DNA from: Bacteroidota bacterium
Lineage (GTDB): Bacteria; Bacteroidota; Bacteroidia; Chitinophagales; Chitinophagaceae
Assembly: GCA_023423405.1 (NCBI GenBank)
Contig: JAFAFR010000037.1
Coordinates: forward strand, 335,085-399,084
Direction of reading: 5' to 3'
DNA: 64,000 nucleotides
Below, in pieces: positions 1 through 9,829 of the stretch. The position numbers were made by a program, and so were the translations under genes. How positions within the stretch are numbered: position 1 is the stretch's first letter; the number at the start of each line of letters is the position of its first letter. The notes under the pieces were generated by a model. It did not search any database. It was not told the origin of the DNA and saw only the letters and a list, made by a program, of their open reading frames with translations.

Positions 1-11
1 AACACGACTGC

Positions 12-3000
12 TCAGCGCAACGGCCGGATCCAATAACTGAAACGGTGATCGCGAAACGGAATGCGGTACTGCTCCAGCGGCAACGCACCCCAACTGTCCA
101 TTCCCTGCACACCCAGTTGCAACAGGTCGAGGTGCATGTACACCCGGTTGCGCGGCACCAGTTCACCGGAATGATACTGGTGCTTTTCCGGCGCCGGATC
201 AAGGTCGTCGAGCGAATAGGGTAATGCAGAAAAACTGAGTAAACTATCGGTAAAGGCTACCTGCAGTCCCCTGCCTTTTTGGTCGGTAAGGTTCACCCAG
301 CGTACTTCCGTTTTGTTGCCACTTTCCTGCGGACGCGCATACGGAAAGTATTGCTCCGAAAGAGTTTGCCTGTAGCGCCCGATAAAAGAAGCGGTCTTGC
401 GATCCCAGTAGTTCTCACCGGGGCCGCGGCCCAGCCATTCGATATTGCTCAATGCAGCAGGAAGCTCCAGGTCGGTTCCGATCCGCATCATTAAGTTGTG
501 TTTGCCTTTTATGGCATGGAAGAAGTTGTCCACTTTGATGCTGCCATCGTTCAGCACCGTAAACTGTTGTTCGTTTTCTGCATCGCCTTTCAGCAGCGTG
601 GTTTTTACCGTAATACGGACGCCATCGCCGGTCGCTTCCCAGGTAGTTTTCTTTTCCGCCAGGGAATCGTTGCTGTAAACATTCCGCCAAATACGCTGTG
701 ACCGGTTGAGGCCGGCGCCTATATCGTTATCAGTAGGAGCACGATAGAAGGCAGGAACCGGACCCGAAAGGATCAACGGGTTACCTTTAAAATTATAAGC
801 CACCAGCCGGCCGGCGGCGAGGTCAAAATCCACCGTAACATTGGCGCCGCTGATCTTCAGCAGGCCGCCCTGCTCCCTGGCCGACAATGATTTCCCATTG
901 GCTGTAACCGTGAAGGGTTGCGGGTTTCCGCTCCAGGCGATTTGCTCCGCAGCTATTTCATATCCTTTTTCCAGGAAGGGTTCGGTTGCCCGTAGCCGGT
1001 AGGATATATTCAGAAAATATTCCTTCCCCGCCCTGGCGCGTGTTTTAATGGGAAGCACAATCGTTTCAGTTTGACGCGGCGCTACACTCAACTGGGGAAC
1101 AATTCCTTTTTCAACCGTTACACCCTCTTCGAGCAACTGCCATTGCAGCTCATAGTTGCTTAGGTCGCGGAAGAAATAGCTGTTATTGACCTGTATGCGG
1201 TTGTCGCCGGCATAACTGGTTTTAATAAACTGGTGCACCTTTTTCACTTCCAGGGCCATGGGCGTAAGGCCACGATGGGCCGTCACCACACCTTTCACGC
1301 AAAAATTGTTGTCGCTGAAATCTTCGTTCACCGGGCCTTCCAGCGGAAAGTCGCCACCATAGGCCATGATCCTTTTCCCGTTCTTAACAGTATCGATGGC
1401 CTGATCGATCCATTCCCAGATGAACCCGCCCTGGAGTTTGGGATGGTTTTCAATGGCATCCCAGTATTCTTTGAAATTGCCGAGACTGTTGCCCATGATG
1501 TGCGCATACTCACTCATGATGAAGGGGCGCGTGTTGTTGCTGCGGGAATAACGGATCAGCCCGTTCGGCTCGGGATACTGGGGCACGATCATATCGGTAT
1601 TGAAATCGTTTTCGGCACGTTCGTATTGCACAGGGCGGCTGCTGTCCTGTTTCTTCAGCCATTCGTAGGCTTCATAGAAGTTGACGCCGTTGCCGGCCTC
1701 GTTGCCAAGCGACCAGGTGACCACCGAAGGATGGTTCTTATCGCGCTCGTACATGCGCCTGATGCGCTCTAAGTGCGGCATGCGCCATTGCTTGTCGTTC
1801 CCCAGCGTATAGTCAAGACTGTAATACCGGCCGTGCGATTCGATATTGGCTTCGTCCACCACGTAAAGGCCGTACTCATCGCAAAGCTCCATCCAGTAAG
1901 GATCGGGCGGGTAGTGCGAATGCCGAACGGCATTGACGTTGAGCTTCTTCATCATCTCCATGTCTTTTCGCATATCCGCCTGCGTGAGCGTGTGACCCTG
2001 GGTGGCGTTGTGCTCGTGTCGGTTCACTCCTTTCAGGAAAACACGTTGTCCGTTCACCAGGAAATCACTGCCCTTTATTTCCACCGACCGGAAGCCCACC
2101 CGCTGCGGACGCACTTCCAGTGTCTTCCCCTCCTTGTCTTTCAGTTCAATGAACAGGGTATAGAGATGAGGCGTTTCGGCCGACCAGGTATGAATATTAT
2201 TAAGGGTCGTTTCGAGCGATACCTGTTTCCAGAAATTGCCCAGCACAGTAGCAGGATCCGTTTGCTGCCGCCAGATGGTATCGCCTTTTTTATCTACCAG
2301 TTGCAATGCCACGGAAAAAGTATCGGGCTTGCTGTGGTTGGTCCTGCGATCAATGCGGTCGTTGTTGATGGTAAGATCGAGCTGCAGCAGGCCGTTGCGG
2401 TAGGAAGCGTCAAGCCCCGCATTCACTTTCAGATCGCCGATGTGCAGTTTGGGCGTGGCATAGAGATAAACGTCGCGCTCAATGCCCGAGATGCGCCACA
2501 TGTCCTGGCATTCGAGATAGGAGCCATCGCTCCAGCGATACACCTGGAGGGCAATGGTGTTCTCACCAGGATGTACGTATTTGGTGATATCGAATTCGGC
2601 AGCCAGCTTACTGTCTTCGCTGTAGCCTACCTTAACACCATTCACCCAAATAAAGAAGGCCGATTTTACAGCACCCAGGCTGATGAACACCTGGCGGTCT
2701 TTCCAGGATTCGGGGATGTTGATTTTGCGACGGTAAGATCCAACGGGGTTGTTATTGGCAGGAATGTCGAAGGGCGGGTTCAGGGCCGCACCGGTTTTTT
2801 TCCGGCCCGTAAATTCGTAGGGGTGGTTCACGTAAATGGGCAGACCGTAACCGTTAACCTCCCAGTTGGCCGGCACTTTAAAATTGTCCCAGTTTGAATC
2901 GTCGAAACCGGGGCGGAAAAAATCAAGCGGACGATCGTTCGGGTCCTGCACCCACTTGAATTTCCAGGTGCCGTTGAGGGAAAGGAAATAAGCGGAGCTG

Positions 3001-3179
3001 CTCTTGTCGCCCTGGCGTGCAAGTGCAGCATTTTCAAAAGAAAACCCGGAAGCCCGCATGGGCAGGCGGTTGACGGATACTATTTCAGGAGATTGCAGTT
3101 CCGTGGGAAGAGGTTGTGTTTGTGCAAGGACGCCATGCGCCGTCGCCAGTGCGAGAAAGAAACCGATCGTCTTTTTCAT
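12..3179 (-). CDS. Secreted GH2 beta-galactosidase
   Basis: A complete 1055-residue glycoside hydrolase family 2 enzyme, predicted to hydrolyse terminal beta-galactosides in the periplasm or outside the cell. I start it at MKKTIGFFLALA (a second ATG lies two codons upstream), which gives a clean signal peptide ending near VLAQ; the open frame continues upstream without a plausible start. The order is the usual one: sugar-binding jelly roll, immunoglobulin-like domains, then a TIM barrel with the acid/base motif GNEAG near residue 491 and the nucleophile region SEYAHIMGN near residue 556, followed by the C-terminal beta-galactosidase small-chain-like domain. FIWEWIDQ is also present. Length matches LacZ-type enzymes. 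It is followed on the same strand upstream by a second secreted carbohydrate-active protein, which suggests glycan breakdown. Exact substrate cannot be read from sequence. Confidence 0.93.
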   Translation of the reverse strand: MKKTIGFFLALATAHGVLAQTQPLPTELQSPEIVSVNRLPMRASGFSFENAALARQGDKSSSAYFLSLNGTWKFKWVQDPNDRPLDFFRPGFDDSNWDNFKVPANWEVNGYGLPIYVNHPYEFTGRKKTGAALNPPFDIPANNNPVGSYRRKINIPESWKDRQVFISLGAVKSAFFIWVNGVKVGYSEDSKLAAEFDITKYVHPGENTIALQVYRWSDGSYLECQDMWRISGIERDVYLYATPKLHIGDLKVNAGLDASYRNGLLQLDLTINNDRIDRRTNHSKPDTFSVALQLVDKKGDTIWRQQTDPATVLGNFWKQVSLETTLNNIHTWSAETPHLYTLFIELKDKEGKTLEVRPQRVGFRSVEIKGSDFLVNGQRVFLKGVNRHEHNATQGHTLTQADMRKDMEMMKKLNVNAVRHSHYPPDPYWMELCDEYGLYVVDEANIESHGRYYSLDYTLGNDKQWRMPHLERIRRMYERDKNHPSVVTWSLGNEAGNGVNFYEAYEWLKKQDSSRPVQYERAENDFNTDMIVPQYPEPNGLIRYSRSNNTRPFIMSEYAHIMGNSLGNFKEYWDAIENHPKLQGGFIWEWIDQAIDTVKNGKRIMAYGGDFPLEGPVNEDFSDNNFCVKGVVTAHRGLTPMALEVKKVHQFIKTSYAGDNRIQVNNSYFFRDLSNYELQWQLLEEGVTVEKGIVPQLSVAPRQTETIVLPIKTRARAGKEYFLNISYRLRATEPFLEKGYEIAAEQIAWSGNPQPFTVTANGKSLSAREQGGLLKISGANVTVDFDLAAGRLVAYNFKGNPLILSGPVPAFYRAPTDNDIGAGLNRSQRIWRNVYSNDSLAEKKTTWEATGDGVRITVKTTLLKGDAENEQQFTVLNDGSIKVDNFFHAIKGKHNLMMRIGTDLELPAALSNIEWLGRGPGENYWDRKTASFIGRYRQTLSEQYFPYARPQESGNKTEVRWVNLTDQKGRGLQVAFTDSLLSFSALPYSLDDLDPAPEKHQYHSGELVPRNRVYMHLDLLQLGVQGMDSWGALPLEQYRIPFRDHRFSYWIRPLR

Positions 3180-3279
3180 GAGCATTATTCTGACTGTAAT
3201 AATACTGCATTGAAAAGGAACGGCGCTTTGCAAACGATTGATTGAATCGCGTGCGAATGCCTGCAGGCAGGCAGCGGTT

Positions 3280-4578
3280 TCAGTCGAATTCCACCAGGTA
3301 GTTCGACAGGTATTTTCCTTCGTCGGAGATTTTATAAAAAAGTCGTGCCTTTTTTCCCAGGCGAAGAGAAGTGAAACGCGCGGCTTTGTCTTCGGGCGTA
3401 TCGAGTGGTTGCAGGGAAGGATACCAGATGGTGTGACCCGGAATCTCGAGCAGCTTGCGAGGTGCAGACCAATCCTGCGCGTTGTTTCCTTTTCCCAGGT
3501 CGGCATGGGGATTGAAAGAAATATAGACGCTGCTTCCTTTCCAACTCGGCCCTTCGGCGCGGGCCATGAGCATCACCCAACACTGGAGCCAGGTGTTCCA
3601 GCTAACGGAGGGCCCCCAGAAATACTTTGCAGTGGGAGAAGACGCAGGGCCTCCTCCTTCGGAAAGTGATATCTGCAAAGCCTTCACCGGTTTGCCAACG
3701 CCGTCGCCGGGTGCTGCAAAACGCTGCCCATCCCAGCGGAACGCTTTACCCACGGGCTTTTCAAGGTCCTTCAACGCAATGCGTGCGATGCTGATGCACT
3801 GGCCGCTCCATTCGGTGGCCGTGTCGTAGCTGGTGGCTTCATAACGACCGGGATAACCGTATTCGCCATAAAATATATAGAGGTGATCGCCGCTGGGAAC
3901 GGCCGAAGGATCGCCCACGCCACCGGCAAAATTAACAGCGGTATTGTGTGGCAGCAGGATCAGTCGCGGTTGCAGGTCCTGCAAAATGATGCCCTTGTCC
4001 TCCCAGCTCCGGCCACCATCTTTTGATAACATGATGCCGATGCGACATACGGCGGTGGCAGTACCCGGGCCTTTCAATCCCTGGGGCCAGCGATCGTTTT
4101 TATAGCCTTCGCCGGTGCGGCTGTTGTAGGGAAGCGTGGATGGATAATTTTCGTTGTGGTAAAGCGCATATAAGGTTTGCCCGGATGCATCGCTGCTGTC
4201 CTGGTACAGCGTTTCAAACCATACAGCGCCGTGCAATCCTTTTGTTCCAGGAGCTGCATTGGACGGGAGTTTCGGCGCGATGAAATCCGCCGGCTTTTTG
4301 AGGAACACCGTATCCACCGATATGCCCGATGTGTATTTCAGATCATGTGCATCGCCCCAAAGCGGGTCCTCGCCGTATTTTCCCGGGAAGATGCGAAAAC
4401 TGTCGCCCACCCAAACGGATGCCATATTACAATCCACAAAGGAGTTGAAGATGAATTCCTGTGTGGGGATGAGGGTGACGCGGGGTTCTTTTTGCGGTAC
4501 GGACCGGGTGGCGCTACCGGCCGTTTGCGCCATGCAACTGGTTGCAGGGAAAAGCAGCAGGAAGAGGAAAAATTGCAT
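3280..4578 (-). CDS. Secreted beta-propeller protein with Asp box (sialidase/glycosidase-like)
   Basis: A 432-residue protein with an N-terminal signal peptide ending near SCMAQ. The body has the look of a five- or six-bladed beta-propeller: repeated W-rich strands, an Asp-box-like segment SKDGGRSWEDKG near residue 188, and a GDPSAVPSGDHLYIFYGEYG block typical of DUF4185 or GH43/GH33-like folds. The likely role is binding or cleaving a glycan outside the cell, in keeping with the adjacent GH2 gene 100 bp downstream on the same strand. I cannot assign catalytic residues, so the enzymatic family is an inference from fold-like features. Confidence 0.7.
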   Translation of the reverse strand: MQFFLFLLLFPATSCMAQTAGSATRSVPQKEPRVTLIPTQEFIFNSFVDCNMASVWVGDSFRIFPGKYGEDPLWGDAHDLKYTSGISVDTVFLKKPADFIAPKLPSNAAPGTKGLHGAVWFETLYQDSSDASGQTLYALYHNENYPSTLPYNSRTGEGYKNDRWPQGLKGPGTATAVCRIGIMLSKDGGRSWEDKGIILQDLQPRLILLPHNTAVNFAGGVGDPSAVPSGDHLYIFYGEYGYPGRYEATSYDTATEWSGQCISIARIALKDLEKPVGKAFRWDGQRFAAPGDGVGKPVKALQISLSEGGGPASSPTAKYFWGPSVSWNTWLQCWVMLMARAEGPSWKGSSVYISFNPHADLGKGNNAQDWSAPRKLLEIPGHTIWYPSLQPLDTPEDKAARFTSLRLGKKARLFYKISDEGKYLSNYLVEFD

Positions 4579-4593
4579 GGCAGCAAGGCTTTG

Positions 4594-6321
4594 CTACAAT
4601 GTAGGCTTTTTGGCGGAAACAAGGCGGAGGGGATGCGACTTCACATAGGCCTGGGCAACAGCAATTTCTGGTCTGCCCCCAACAGCCGTATCCGTTATCG
4701 CCAGCAACTGCCGGAAGCAGGAAACCGCTTTTTGCGTGTCGCCCAGTTTGCCGGCCGCCACGCCTGCATTGTACAGGCTGTTAAAGCGGTTGGGATTTTT
4801 TACCAACACGGCCTCATAGGCGTCCAATGCAGGCTGGTATTGTTTTGCCTGCAGCAGCATATCGGCCAGTAATTCCCTTGCGGGTACTACTTTTCCAGGT
4901 GTTACAGGATGTTTCTCTGTGCTGTCTTCTTTATCTGCAGCAAGTTTCATGACATCCAATGCCGCTGTTGTATTGCCTTGTGCAAATTGTATCCATGCTT
5001 CGCCGGCTTTTATCTGCACAGCAACTTCGTTTGCTTTGAAGCCATCTTTTTGTTTATCCAAAACATCCTTCAATTCCATAAGCCTGGCCAGTTCTATCCT
5101 TGCCTCATTTAGATCACTGGTATGCACCGCGCCCAGCAGCCTGGTAAAATGCACGATGGCTTCCTGCCAGGGAAACTGGTCCCAGGAAAAATTCACCTGC
5201 GGCAATTGTAAAGCTGCGGCGCCCTTCCAGTCCTTATTTTCGAGCACATAACGCGATGGGATAGCCGCAAATGCATAGGCCACTTTAATATTGACAGGAG
5301 AGACCTGTTTGATGGAGTGCAGGTACTGCATCTTTTCCCCTGCCAGTTGGTTATCTCCTTTTTGCAGGTAGGCATATACGAGATAGTCGAGGCCATGCAA
5401 CTCTTCATCCCAATGTCCCCGGATGCCTGCCTGCTGCGCATAACATTGTGCAGCGCTTACCGATTGCAGGTTGGAATGAATGTCGTCGTCCCACAAGCCC
5501 AACCTTGTGAATATATGCGATGGCATGTGCAGCGCATGCGCCGATGAGGGCGCTACCTGTGCATATTTTCTTGCTGCGGGTAAAGCGAGCTGCGCAAGTT
5601 CCGGATAGTCGTAGGTATGGATGATGTAGTGAATGATGCCGGGATGTTCGGGCTCCCTGGGATACAATGCCTGCAGGATATCACCGGCCTTTTTCTGGTT
5701 CGCGTAGGTTTTGTCGGCCGGACTAGCAGCAGCGTCCAGCGCCAGGGCATAAAAGATGGCCGCTTCCTGATCGCCGGGATAGGCTGTGTGCAGTTGCTCC
5801 ATTGCTTTCTCAAATTCCACGCAACGCGTGTGATGGTCCTTCTTATTCCAGTCCTTATAAAATAAGGTGATGGCGTGTATGTAGCCGGCTTCCCTGGCAG
5901 ATTTTGTTTGAATGCTGTTTGCAATGGCAATGGCCGCGGCTCCTTTTTGCAATTCGGCCTCTGTCGGCGGCGTCCACAGGGGATGAAAATTACACATGGC
6001 AACGCCCCAGTAAGCCATGGCGCAAGCGGGCGATGCATCAATGATTTTTGCAAATACTTTCTCTGCTTCGTCGTATTCAAAGGAATGCAGCAGTTCAACT
6101 GCGAGATTAAAATCTTTTTTGATGGCGGGATCGCAGCTCATGTCAAATTCAAGTGTTCCAAACTGTGCGTTGGGCGATCCGCAGGAAATCACGGCTCCTC
6201 TTTTTAAGTTTAGTTGCGCGATGGCTTCCGGGGAAGGCGATACTCCTTTGTTTCTGCAGGAAAGCAGCAGCACCGGCAACAGTGCCAGGGGCCATAGTTT
6301 CAGCAAATTTTTCATTTGCAT
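4594..6321 (-). CDS. TPR-repeat lipoprotein
   Basis: 575 residues beginning with a lipoprotein signal whose lipobox ends LLLSC near residue 22 (a second in-frame ATG two codons in gives MKNLLK). The body is helical with several tetratricopeptide-like repeats, for example the stretches around ALDAYEAVLVKNPNRFNSLYNAG and SCFRQLLAI near the C-terminus, and an N-terminal LHSFEYDEAEKVFAKIIDASP repeat. Proteins of this type, common in Bacteroidota and other soil bacteria, are envelope-anchored scaffolds of unknown specific function. It lies only 10 bp downstream of the FIST gene on the same strand, so the two may be cotranscribed. Confidence 0.8.
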   Translation of the reverse strand: MQMKNLLKLWPLALLPVLLLSCRNKGVSPSPEAIAQLNLKRGAVISCGSPNAQFGTLEFDMSCDPAIKKDFNLAVELLHSFEYDEAEKVFAKIIDASPACAMAYWGVAMCNFHPLWTPPTEAELQKGAAAIAIANSIQTKSAREAGYIHAITLFYKDWNKKDHHTRCVEFEKAMEQLHTAYPGDQEAAIFYALALDAAASPADKTYANQKKAGDILQALYPREPEHPGIIHYIIHTYDYPELAQLALPAARKYAQVAPSSAHALHMPSHIFTRLGLWDDDIHSNLQSVSAAQCYAQQAGIRGHWDEELHGLDYLVYAYLQKGDNQLAGEKMQYLHSIKQVSPVNIKVAYAFAAIPSRYVLENKDWKGAAALQLPQVNFSWDQFPWQEAIVHFTRLLGAVHTSDLNEARIELARLMELKDVLDKQKDGFKANEVAVQIKAGEAWIQFAQGNTTAALDVMKLAADKEDSTEKHPVTPGKVVPARELLADMLLQAKQYQPALDAYEAVLVKNPNRFNSLYNAGVAAGKLGDTQKAVSCFRQLLAITDTAVGGRPEIAVAQAYVKSHPLRLVSAKKPTL

Positions 6322-6330
6322 CTTCTTTAT

Positions 6331-7491
6331 TTATTTTTCTTTCAGCGCCACCCAACTGCAGGTGATGGAGTGAAATACATGATCGTTAGCGGGATCCTTT
6401 CCATATTCTCCATAGGAGAAAAACCCAGCCATGGGTGCATTCCATATTTTCTGCAGGCCTTCGTTTTCTTCCTTAACCATAGGCCCCAGTACGCTGCGCC
6501 TGCCGAGGCAGGAAAAGATCAGCAGGGCGTCGGCTTCGGCCTGTTTGCTTTGTTTTAAGGCGGCGGCCTTTTCAAGGACCGACTCTACAATGTCGAAATC
6601 GGGCGGCAGTGTGAATTGCAGTTGTTTGCCTTCCGGTATGGCGATGTCCAGGCGGATGGCATTCTTTTCCCGGCTCACTTCCATGGGCGTTCTTAAGGAA
6701 GGTTCGCCGGCATCGATGGCCAGGAAGGGATAATAAAATCCCACGTCTTCCACGAAAACAAGTTTTTGTCCGCCCTCGCCGGTTTGCAGCGATTGCCCCA
6801 GGTAGCGCAGGTACATATCGAGCGCGGGCTGGTCGTCGATGGTGCAAAGCCAGCCGTCTTCGCATTTGGTGACGGTGCGCGTTTTGCCCAGCGGTTTCCA
6901 TCCCGATATGGCCATGCCGTACAGTTCAATTTTGTTGTGGTCCAGCGCCAGCATCACGAATCCTTCGTTGGAGAGTTGTTCTGCCGTAAAAACATAAGTG
7001 CCTTTCAGCAGTCCGTCGTCGCCCGACATGGCGCCGAATACAGGTGCATTGGCGCCGGCCACGTTGCGGATGCTGTGAATGAGACCAACGCCATCGTACA
7101 CCCATCCGTTTTCGGCGATGCAGGTGCTGCAGATGATGAAAGCAGGATGATCGAATGCGGCCAAGGCAGCCGTGGTGGCTTCTTTCGCAGTGTCTGTTAC
7201 GTTTTTGTCTTTTGTATCGCGAAACAGGATACGGTAATATTCTTTATTGATGTCGAACAGCAGCATGGCTGTTTCGCCATCGCTCTGGCGGTGGTTGGTG
7301 AACTCTCCTGCGGACGTGGCGCCTACGATGTCGATATGATATTTGCTGAGCAATTCGCAGATGGCCCGGCGGTCCTGCTTCACCGAAATAAAAACGATGG
7401 CGAGGGTTGGGGTGAAACCATCGGACATGGCTTGCAGCAATGCAGATTGAATGGCGGCCGTTGAATTGCCTGTGACAGATTTTGCTCTCAT
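6331..7491 (-). CDS. FIST-domain sensory protein
   Basis: A 386-residue cytoplasmic protein with the two FIST domains (N-terminal FIST and FIST_C). The N-terminal part carries the characteristic GATSAGEFTN segment near residue 60 and a CSTCIAENG region; the C-terminal part contains FGAMSGDDG and the late SCLGRRSVLG and GFFSYGEYG motifs typical of FIST_C. FIST proteins are thought to bind small ligands, possibly amino acids, and to feed signalling modules. No kinase or cyclase domain is fused here. No signal peptide is seen. Reliable as a family assignment; ligand unknown. Confidence 0.88.
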   Translation of the reverse strand: MRAKSVTGNSTAAIQSALLQAMSDGFTPTLAIVFISVKQDRRAICELLSKYHIDIVGATSAGEFTNHRQSDGETAMLLFDINKEYYRILFRDTKDKNVTDTAKEATTAALAAFDHPAFIICSTCIAENGWVYDGVGLIHSIRNVAGANAPVFGAMSGDDGLLKGTYVFTAEQLSNEGFVMLALDHNKIELYGMAISGWKPLGKTRTVTKCEDGWLCTIDDQPALDMYLRYLGQSLQTGEGGQKLVFVEDVGFYYPFLAIDAGEPSLRTPMEVSREKNAIRLDIAIPEGKQLQFTLPPDFDIVESVLEKAAALKQSKQAEADALLIFSCLGRRSVLGPMVKEENEGLQKIWNAPMAGFFSYGEYGKDPANDHVFHSITCSWVALKEK

Positions 7492-7633
7492 GCAATGAGG
7501 ATTGTACGAAATGTTTGGGCGATGTAGGAGGCCGTTTCCGGTGGGACGGGTAGGAAGCAGGGCTATGTTTCAGTAATATACAGATAATATGGGTGGGAGC
7601 TGTTGCAAAAGCGGTTTGGGCAGTGAATTGTTT

Positions 7634-8803
7634 TCAGCGAACTATTTCCTGCATCAAATCCAGCAGCGGGGTGGCGATGATGCCATCGCCCAGGGTGAAC
7701 CGGTCGGTGCCACTGTACACCACAAATCTTTTGTGTGCCTGCAGGTCTTCGCAGGCGATGTGAAATCCTTTGGAGAGTGCAGGCGCTGTGCTGCGTTTGA
7801 TTTCTATGGCCCAGATTTCACCGGAAGAAAATTCGAGCACCAGGTCGATTTCGGCACCACCGGCGGTACGGTAATAATACGGTCGCACGAGCGAGGGCAA
7901 AACCGAGAGCAGGTTTTCGATGACAAAGCCTTCCCAGCTTCCGCCCACTACGGGATGTCCCAGCAATTCATTGTAGCTGGCGATGTTGAGCATGGCATGT
8001 GTGATGCCACTGTCGCGCACATACACTTTGGGTGCCCGTACGAGTCGCTTGCCTGCATTCGATGCCCAGGGCTGCAATCTTCTCGCGAGCAGCAGGTCGC
8101 ACATCAGGTCGAGGTAACGGCTTACGGTTACGCTGGACACATCGAGGTTTCTTGCCAGTTGAGAAGCGTTCAGTATGGTTCCCTGGTTGTGGCAAAGCAT
8201 GGTCCAGAAGCGTTCGAGTGTGGTGCCTGGAATGCGCGGACCGAGCAGGGGAATATCGCGTTCGAGGTAGGTACGGATAAAATCGTGCCGCCAGGCCAGG
8301 CTGTCGGCATCCGAGTTGGCCAGCAGGCTTTCGGGGAATCCGCCCCTGAGCCAGAGCTGGTTGCTGATACCGGAGTTGTTGCCGGCGTATTCCAGCAGGT
8401 TGATGGGATGCAATTCAAGATAAGCGATGCGGCCGGCCAGCGTTTCTCCCGATTGCTGCAGGAGTTCCATGGAAGCAGAACCGAGGAAGAGAAACTGTCC
8501 TTTTTTGTTGCCCCGCCGGCGTTCTGCGTCGATGATGCCGCGGATGGTGGTGAATATTTCGGGCAGCCGTTGCACTTCATCGAGGATGAGGAGTTTTCCC
8601 TTGTTTTCGGTGTAAAAGTTTTCAATGTTCTGCACTTTCAGGAGGTCGGTGCGGTTCTCAAGATCAAGGTAGATGGCGGGAATGGATGCTGCCAACTGGA
8701 AGGCAAGGGTGGTTTTACCCACCTGTCGTGGGCCTATGAGGGCAACAGCGGGACTGCGACCGAGGGCATCGCTAAGCCTGGATTCCAGTAGGCGAGTAAT
8801 CAC
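7634..8803 (-). CDS. AAA+ ATPase with C-terminal DUF4143
   Basis: 389 residues. Walker A is GPRQVGKTT near residues 24-32 and Walker B is LLILDEVQ near residue 71, followed by a sensor-like FLFLGSASM. The C-terminal half is a DUF4143-type, nuclease-like domain with the EIDLVLE...WAIEIKRS pattern that resembles a PD-(D/E)xK core (D, then ExK). Such proteins are widespread as single genes and are of uncertain role, sometimes discussed as selfish or defence-linked ATPases. It stands alone between the FIST gene and the two-component system. Family assignment is firm, function is not. Confidence 0.88.
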   Translation of the reverse strand: MITRLLESRLSDALGRSPAVALIGPRQVGKTTLAFQLAASIPAIYLDLENRTDLLKVQNIENFYTENKGKLLILDEVQRLPEIFTTIRGIIDAERRRGNKKGQFLFLGSASMELLQQSGETLAGRIAYLELHPINLLEYAGNNSGISNQLWLRGGFPESLLANSDADSLAWRHDFIRTYLERDIPLLGPRIPGTTLERFWTMLCHNQGTILNASQLARNLDVSSVTVSRYLDLMCDLLLARRLQPWASNAGKRLVRAPKVYVRDSGITHAMLNIASYNELLGHPVVGGSWEGFVIENLLSVLPSLVRPYYYRTAGGAEIDLVLEFSSGEIWAIEIKRSTAPALSKGFHIACEDLQAHKRFVVYSGTDRFTLGDGIIATPLLDLMQEIVR

Positions 8804-8932
8804 TATGCAAATTTAATATTTAGTATTAAAATTACATAGTAAAATAGTGTTTATATAAGCAAATTTAATGTTTAGATTGGAATTTGTGTGGTTATGCCGG
8901 GTTCGGCGTTATGGATGTTGGTGGGGTTTTCA

Positions 8933-9004
8933 TGAGCCTATTCTGCCTGTTTGAGCCCATTATTCCCAAAAATGAGCCTATTTTAGGGGCAAAATGAGCC
9001 TATT
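8933..9004. repeat. Four short direct repeats TGAGCC(T/C)ATT
   Basis: The element TGAGCC(T/C)ATT starts at 8933, 8952, 8973 and 8995, i.e. spaced 19, 21 and 22 bp, close to two helical turns. All four are in the same orientation. Spacing on one DNA face fits a protein-binding array, but simple slippage-derived repetition is possible. Confidence 0.6.
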
Positions 9005-9117
9005 CCGTTAGGTGGTGCATCGTCTGGCGACAATACCCAAAACATTGTTGTACAGCACATTACACCGGCTCCAACTATAGACCACAAACCACAAACCCCA
9101 AACCAGTTCGCCCTCGG

Positions 9118-9150
9118 TTTGCCGTTAGTTTGCCGTTTTTTTGCCGTTTT
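9118..9150. repeat. Three tandem 11-bp repeats TTTGCCGTTNN
   Basis: TTTGCCGT starts at 9118, 9129 and 9140 with an exact 11-bp period. It lies about 55 bp beyond the stop codon of the NarL-type regulator gene. Exact periodicity of roughly one helical turn is seen directly; any function is unknown. Confidence 0.6.
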
Positions 9151-9205
9151 CTCTGTACGATTCGTTTGGCCGCGACAACGCAGCAAAGGCTGTCCCCTCC
9201 CCCCT

Positions 9206-9829
9206 TCAAATCATCCCCGATTGACTCGCCAACTTTATCAACGACGCAGAATTATTCGTTTCAAATTTTGCCAGCAGGTTCTTCCGATGCGTATCTACCG
9301 TATTCAGACTGATGAACAGTTTTTCCGCAATCTGGGGATTGGTCAGCCCGTCTGCAATTAAAAGCAATATTTCTTTTTCGCGGCGGGTGAGTACAGGCTG
9401 GTTTTTCAGCGCTTTCTTTTCCTGGTGGTTCATATTGATATCCACGCTCAGATACATCTGACCATCCATGACCAGGGATACTGCCTTTTCAATTTCTTCT
9501 TTTGAAGCGCTCTTCACCAGGAATCCGTCGGCCCCACTCCGGATCATCTGCGAAATATAACTTCGTTCATTAAAGGTGCTCATCCCTATCACCTTGATGG
9601 CAGGGTATTCTTTCTTAAGTTTAATGGTCAGCTCAATGCCGCTGACCTCGGGTAAGTTGATATCGGTAATTACCAGGTCCGGCTGCTGTTCTTTTAGCTT
9701 TTCCAACGCCACAAAAGCATTGTTGGCCGTAGCGCACAGATCAATGAAATCGATCTGTTGCAGCATTGCCCGCATGCCTTCGATCACCATGGGATGATCA
9801 TCCACCACAATCACTTTTATTTTACCCAT
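9206..9829 (-). CDS. NarL/LuxR-type response regulator
   Basis: 207 residues with an N-terminal receiver domain (acidic pocket DDHP near residues 10-13, phospho-acceptor in LVITDINLPEVSG near residue 56) and a C-terminal LuxR-type helix-turn-helix (LTRREKEILLLIADGLTN...TVDTHRKN). It is a DNA-binding regulator that is phosphorylated by a partner kinase. Its start codon overlaps the last codons of the upstream kinase gene by 8 bp, so the two genes are translationally coupled and form one two-component system. Target genes are not evident. Confidence 0.95.
   Translation of the reverse strand: MGKIKVIVVDDHPMVIEGMRAMLQQIDFIDLCATANNAFVALEKLKEQQPDLVITDINLPEVSGIELTIKLKKEYPAIKVIGMSTFNERSYISQMIRSGADGFLVKSASKEEIEKAVSLVMDGQMYLSVDINMNHQEKKALKNQPVLTRREKEILLLIADGLTNPQIAEKLFISLNTVDTHRKNLLAKFETNNSASLIKLASQSGMI

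Larger units (their letters stand above)
8804..9205. other. Intergenic region with two short direct-repeat clusters
   Basis: About 400 bp without a credible gene between the divergently oriented end of the ATPase promoter side and the 3' end of the response-regulator gene. It begins with an AT-rich stretch that probably holds the ATPase promoter, then carries two separate repeat clusters described as their own features. A 67-codon frame on the minus strand is not supported by any family resemblance. Confidence 0.6.

Noticed and set aside
1773..2897. Long plus-strand frame of 374 codons over the beta-galactosidase gene
   Set aside because: It is the antisense shadow of a clearly conserved GH2 gene with intact catalytic motifs; high GC gives long open antisense frames.
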